The notes below the pieces were generated by a model. That model was not told the DNA's origin and ran no database searches. It worked only from the letters and a program-made list of their open reading frames with translations. A DNA stretch of 64,000 nucleotides from Aurantiochytrium sp. KH105 (lineage: Eukaryota; Sar; Bigyra; Thraustochytrida; Thraustochytriidae). This document shows, in pieces, positions 62,001-64,000 of this stretch (position 1 is the stretch's first letter; the number at the start of each line of letters is the position of its first letter). The stretch lies in assembly GCA_003116975.1 (NCBI GenBank), contig BGKB01000096.1, forward strand, positions 186,001 to 250,000, in the 5' to 3' direction. The position numbers and the translations under genes are program-made.

Positions 62001-64000
62001 AAACCGTCAGGAAAGCTAAGAGACTCAATAATCTTGCGGTTCGCTCGCCTGCTTCCAAGCTTGAGGTTTTTCTTGTGGTGAAAGAAACGATTCACCTTGA
62101 GGCAAACGAGGCCCGCCTCATCCACAAGGTGGTTAAACTCGACGTCTTCCCAAAACGTTTTCACAGGAAAGAACACACCCTTTTTCACGGTGCTCTTAAC
62201 GTTCAGGTAAATGAATGAATACACCGAGTATGAGATCATGAATGGATGCTCCGACTCCGTCTGGCGAGCTTGTGCATCTCGCCGAATGCCAATGAGGCCG
62301 TAATTCTCGGCGCCCCCGATAAACTGATCCGTGTTTGTTGCTCGCGCCGTTGGGTCGGCGCGAGGCGCGGGTTTACTGCGAACTAGTGCCCGGGGCCACT
62401 CGTGCATGCGTTTATCCTGAAACTGCTCGGAGCGTTTCTGGACAATTGCCTCCACTCCTTTCATCACTGTTGCAAACGTGCAAGGTGCAGGACCTTGCCT
62501 GAGAGTCTGCAAGGGCACACTGTCATCAACGAGAGTTCGCTCGTAGCAAACGTCCACATTGTCATCAAGGATCCACACCCAATTGAGCTTAAGCTGAGAG
62601 GCGGCGAGCTGGATGAAGAGTCGGGCAAAACCGATCCCACCACGGTCTGCAAATACGAACTCACCGGGTCGCTTTTTGGATGGCATTTTGGAAGGGAGCC
62701 CAAGCACGAGATGGGCCGACCCGTACGCAGCGACGTAATCATCGAACTGTTTTCCGCTGCGTACCACGATGCATACCACCGTGCGTAGGCTGTCCCCGTC
62801 TTTGGGAATGGCACAGTCGTAGTCTAACAGGGCAACGCCTGCGCGATTGTACGATGGAACAAAGGCCCAGCGAACAGACTGTGTCCCGTGAGACTTGCGC
62901 ACTGTCCGTGTCGCCGTGTCCACATTGAGCAAAGACGTTTCCGGGCTGGAACCGTCGGCACCCATGAACACCTCAGCCCCATGGACGTCCGCGCGCACCG
63001 CAAGACCGCAGAAACCGCTGTACGGCACAGATAAGCAGGCTCCCTCCCCAATGAAGCTCAGATCAGTCATGATATGCTGCTTTGCATTATAGACATTGTC
63101 AAACTGAGGCGTCACAGGCCGCGCAGCAACAGGTGCGTAGGCAGTGTGCATTTGTGTGTGCTTTGAGCGCGTGACAAGCATTTGATGAGATCGCACACGC
63201 ACCCCAGCTTGAATTGGATGCTGTCCTCGAGCACCAGCGTCCCAGAGCATGCTTTGCACATATACCTTTGCAGCCCGAAGGTGCTGCACGAAACGTTGCA
63301 TCACAGAAGTACCTTCCAAAGGCGGGGCCGGTTGGGTGTTGTTTTCTGCGAGCGCGCCGGACAGCTTGGAGACATTCTCATCTTGCAATTGTTCCGCAAC
63401 TTTGTCTTCCCATTCACCGGAGAAACGTCCGTCAAAGTTTACGCACGCGATCGCAATGTCGGGCCTCGAACAGCGCGAGTTCTCAAAAGGTTTATCAAAT
63501 GCTGGGTTTCGGTCCAGCTTCCTGATCTTCGCCAAGCCCGCCTCACTTTGAATTGCTTCACCATCTTCTGCGCGGAGATAATTCTTGTAATTCGCGAGCC
63601 ACCTCTTCCCTTGCTCGCAAGCTAACATCAGCGCAAGAATACGTTGCTGCATGACGGTCGGGTGATACTGGCCCTTGTTCGGTTTGTCGTACTTAACACG
63701 CAACTGCGGAAACTTTGATACGACCAAATTGCCCCAGTATGGCAGCGTCCATAGTTTCCTGGGTACGGGCACCATGGGCGGAGGTGCCATCGGCACATCG
63801 AGCTCGATCACATCCTTTAAAAGGCGGATAAAGTGTAGGTATGTCCCTGTTTTACCCTGCTGGCACTGGGCCATGAGCAAGAGTCGGCGAGGATCTTGCC
63901 CGCCATTGTACGAGCTATCGTAATGCAAGTTTCTTCCCGCCACAATAATCCCCTCGTCGCCAGCTTCTTTCCCCTCTGCTGCGCCTGCTCCTCGTCTAGC
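59054..64000 (-). CDS. GREB1/TAGT-like glycosyltransferase with P-loop and five C-terminal helical repeats (partial, runs off right edge)
   Basis: The frame is open from the right edge to a stop codon at 59054, at least 1648 codons; the true start lies outside. Near the visible N-terminus, RLLLMAQCQQGKTGTYLHF (about 63885-63830) is a Walker A P-loop, fitting the end of a circularly permuted SF2 helicase as in GREB1. A GT-A-type glycosyltransferase follows: LDYDCAIP, TVVCIVVRSG, GIGFARLF, WVWILDDNVD with the metal-binding DDN (about 62560-62580), and FFPVKTFWEDVEFNHLVDE then LVCLKVNRFFHHKKN (about 62150-62080). These match the TET/JBP-associated glycosyltransferase (TAGT) family. A linker and five copies of an 80-90-residue helical repeat end the protein, with poly-Glu spacers. 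TAGTs are proposed to glycosylate modified DNA bases; GREB1 is reported to glycosylate a protein. Here the substrate is unknown. Confidence 0.8.
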   Translation of the reverse strand, partial: ARRGAGAAEGKEAGDEGIIVAGRNLHYDSSYNGGQDPRRLLLMAQCQQGKTGTYLHFIRLLKDVIELDVPMAPPPMVPVPRKLWTLPYWGNLVVSKFPQLRVKYDKPNKGQYHPTVMQQRILALMLACEQGKRWLANYKNYLRAEDGEAIQSEAGLAKIRKLDRNPAFDKPFENSRCSRPDIAIACVNFDGRFSGEWEDKVAEQLQDENVSKLSGALAENNTQPAPPLEGTSVMQRFVQHLRAAKVYVQSMLWDAGARGQHPIQAGVRVRSHQMLVTRSKHTQMHTAYAPVAARPVTPQFDNVYNAKQHIMTDLSFIGEGACLSVPYSGFCGLAVRADVHGAEVFMGADGSSPETSLLNVDTATRTVRKSHGTQSVRWAFVPSYNRAGVALLDYDCAIPKDGDSLRTVVCIVVRSGKQFDDYVAAYGSAHLVLGLPSKMPSKKRPGEFVFADRGGIGFARLFIQLAASQLKLNWVWILDDNVDVCYERTLVDDSVPLQTLRQGPAPCTFATVMKGVEAIVQKRSEQFQDKRMHEWPRALVRSKPAPRADPTARATNTDQFIGGAENYGLIGIRRDAQARQTESEHPFMISYSVYSFIYLNVKSTVKKGVFFPVKTFWEDVEFNHLVDEAGLVCLKVNRFFHHKKNLKLGSRRANRKIIESLSFPDGLRPALEHFRDTQGGLKAVPPVSGHMRSSFSPADRWASEVYHWIDDSGGPTPHSIQVCLVEFSKVSKYNTLALHTPPHFSKLLIVIRTCDEEHFQEVSGELLSVGVVDLKDRVGCKLYLHNEAVVDTPFACRLILVGSMPADIVRPVLQRRSSSSSSAASRSSLTSLKSEKRRGKKRSLSQGSTPSQKRAQTPVRLKQESASRKRFPPDNNDDRTGKRQRPEKEFGSVAPKGEVKSSHSSAMESPIMDRQKEGHERLQATSMPTPPETDPDAKNDSLDDEMREICRKCLEKAKSGSTPLPNSYFQHAEEQLRRCKGFKEFINKLSPSVFKRESSLDDDDVDDDALTEDAKTSINSLKQALKREMTKFRKHSVADNGNHDEPSQSSPAAPRATSTENAPSTPLRTQARGISSQVSAFQAPTPSETDPDAESDSFDDEMREVCQKCLEKANSGSTPLPNSYFQHAEEQLRRCKGFKEFINKLSPSVFKRVNGDAFNEGAKTAITSLKYALRRDIDSLRAQRNYESPQESMNDQMSTSAEAQDRNAPGPSENRVEAGSPEASEETMTEELRNELQSCLDRARKKEEEKEKENKRLPPEVFRYAEEQLAKCRNGDDFLTALNVTNVNEALDMSQYDEGKWKAGIQTLKQPLRRRVQEAAAAAEEEKEEEEEEEEEEEESSAEPQDLNSPRPSDNGVEASTPEASEETMTEELRNELQSCLDRARKKEEEKKKEHKRLPPEVFHYAEEQLAKCRDGDDFLTALNVTNVNEALDMSQYDEEKWKAGIRTLRQPLRRRVLEAKSDEVFRSRYRYYRDTGAEAQPESNEELPDEEVERGEEEEEEEDEEEQEEEEDEEEQEEEQEEEQEEEKEKEEEEKEEEAATREAEAQSRNRTETVTLDSGIRSRLLERLTDYTERLNNGRLPSEFLDQLNQHLRAPSTRTSEDIFRWIKIAKVKELLPDAVMSAERKDEVTNGLGTLRNGLRRVLWP
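59110..61170 (-). repeat. Five copies of an undescribed ~85-residue helical repeat in the TAGT-like protein
   Basis: Copies lie at about 61170-60915, 60700-60460, 60330-60055, 59910-59630 and 59330-59060. The pattern is: helix with C-x2-(C/R)-L-(E/D)-(K/R)-A, LP-x-x-(Y/V)-F-x-(H/Y)-AEEQL-x-(R/K)-C, a short (F)-(I/L)-x-(K/A)-L helix, then I-x-(S/T)-L-(K/R)-x-(A/P)-L-(R/K)-R. Copies 1-2 and 3-4 are near-identical pairs in DNA (for example ttgatgaactccttgaagcc at about 60572 and 61040), so pairs duplicated recently; copy 5 is diverged. Long gaa/gag (poly-Glu) microsatellites separate copies 3-5. I do not recognise this as a named domain. Confidence 0.75.

Noticed and set aside
1-64000. tRNA, rRNA, intact transposon or integrated virus
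   Set aside because: I looked for cloverleaf boxes, reverse transcriptase/integrase/transposase motifs and terminal repeats and found none that I could support.

Overview
The window is nuclear DNA of a GC-rich, gene-dense eukaryote. Genes lie on both strands, often tail to tail. Most have no intron or a few short GT-AG introns (donors mostly GTACGT, GTAAGT or GTGAGT). Ciliary dynein light chain, V-ATPase, sortilin, golgin, a plant/protist-type PP2C-cyclic-nucleotide-kinase fusion, Thr/Pro-stalk receptors and giant-virus-like PhyH oxygenases occur together. This combination suggests a heterotrophic stramenopile, most plausibly a thraustochytrid (Labyrinthulomycetes). The taxonomic call is inference; no marker gene such as rRNA is present. 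One 18-base assembly gap lies inside a (GAAA)n tract.

Layout. 1-9 kb: the start of ALG12 (minus, cut by the window edge), a TBL1-type LisH/WD40 corepressor subunit, a two-exon NSE1 (SMC5/6 complex) without its RING, a three-exon FKBP, a coiled-coil protein, and V-ATPase subunit F. 9-24 kb: a 2602-residue GRIP golgin with near-identical 82-residue internal repeats, a class C GPCR with a PT-repeat stalk instead of a Venus-flytrap domain, a long non-coding interval with tandem repeats and a palindrome array, and an SLC25A39/40-type mitochondrial carrier. 25-35 kb: a three-exon roadblock dynein light chain, an IQ-motif coiled-coil protein, and a 22-exon LRR-kinase gene in which each leucine-rich repeat is its own 84-base phase-2 exon. 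35-49 kb: a Vps10/sortilin receptor, a small LRR membrane protein built on the same one-repeat-per-exon plan, REXO4, a PEMT-like phospholipid N-methyltransferase, and a PP2C/2xcNMP/kinase-like fusion. 49-64 kb: an 18-bp minisatellite, an unrecognised protein, a bHLH-like factor, two tandem PhyH-like 2OG-Fe(II) oxygenase paralogues (one intact, one without its iron ligands), and a large gene, open at the right edge, with a GREB1/TAGT-type glycosyltransferase, a P-loop and five copies of a helical repeat.

Most genes are unrelated housekeeping functions with no operon logic. The most interesting neighbourhood is 54.4-64 kb. There, two 2OG oxygenase paralogues lie tail to tail with a TAGT-family glycosyltransferase. 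In other lineages TAGT enzymes are linked to hydroxymethylated or glucosylated bases, or to protein glycosylation. Cooperation between them here is only a hypothesis. Many gene models come from splice sites I read by eye, so exon ends could shift by a few bases.
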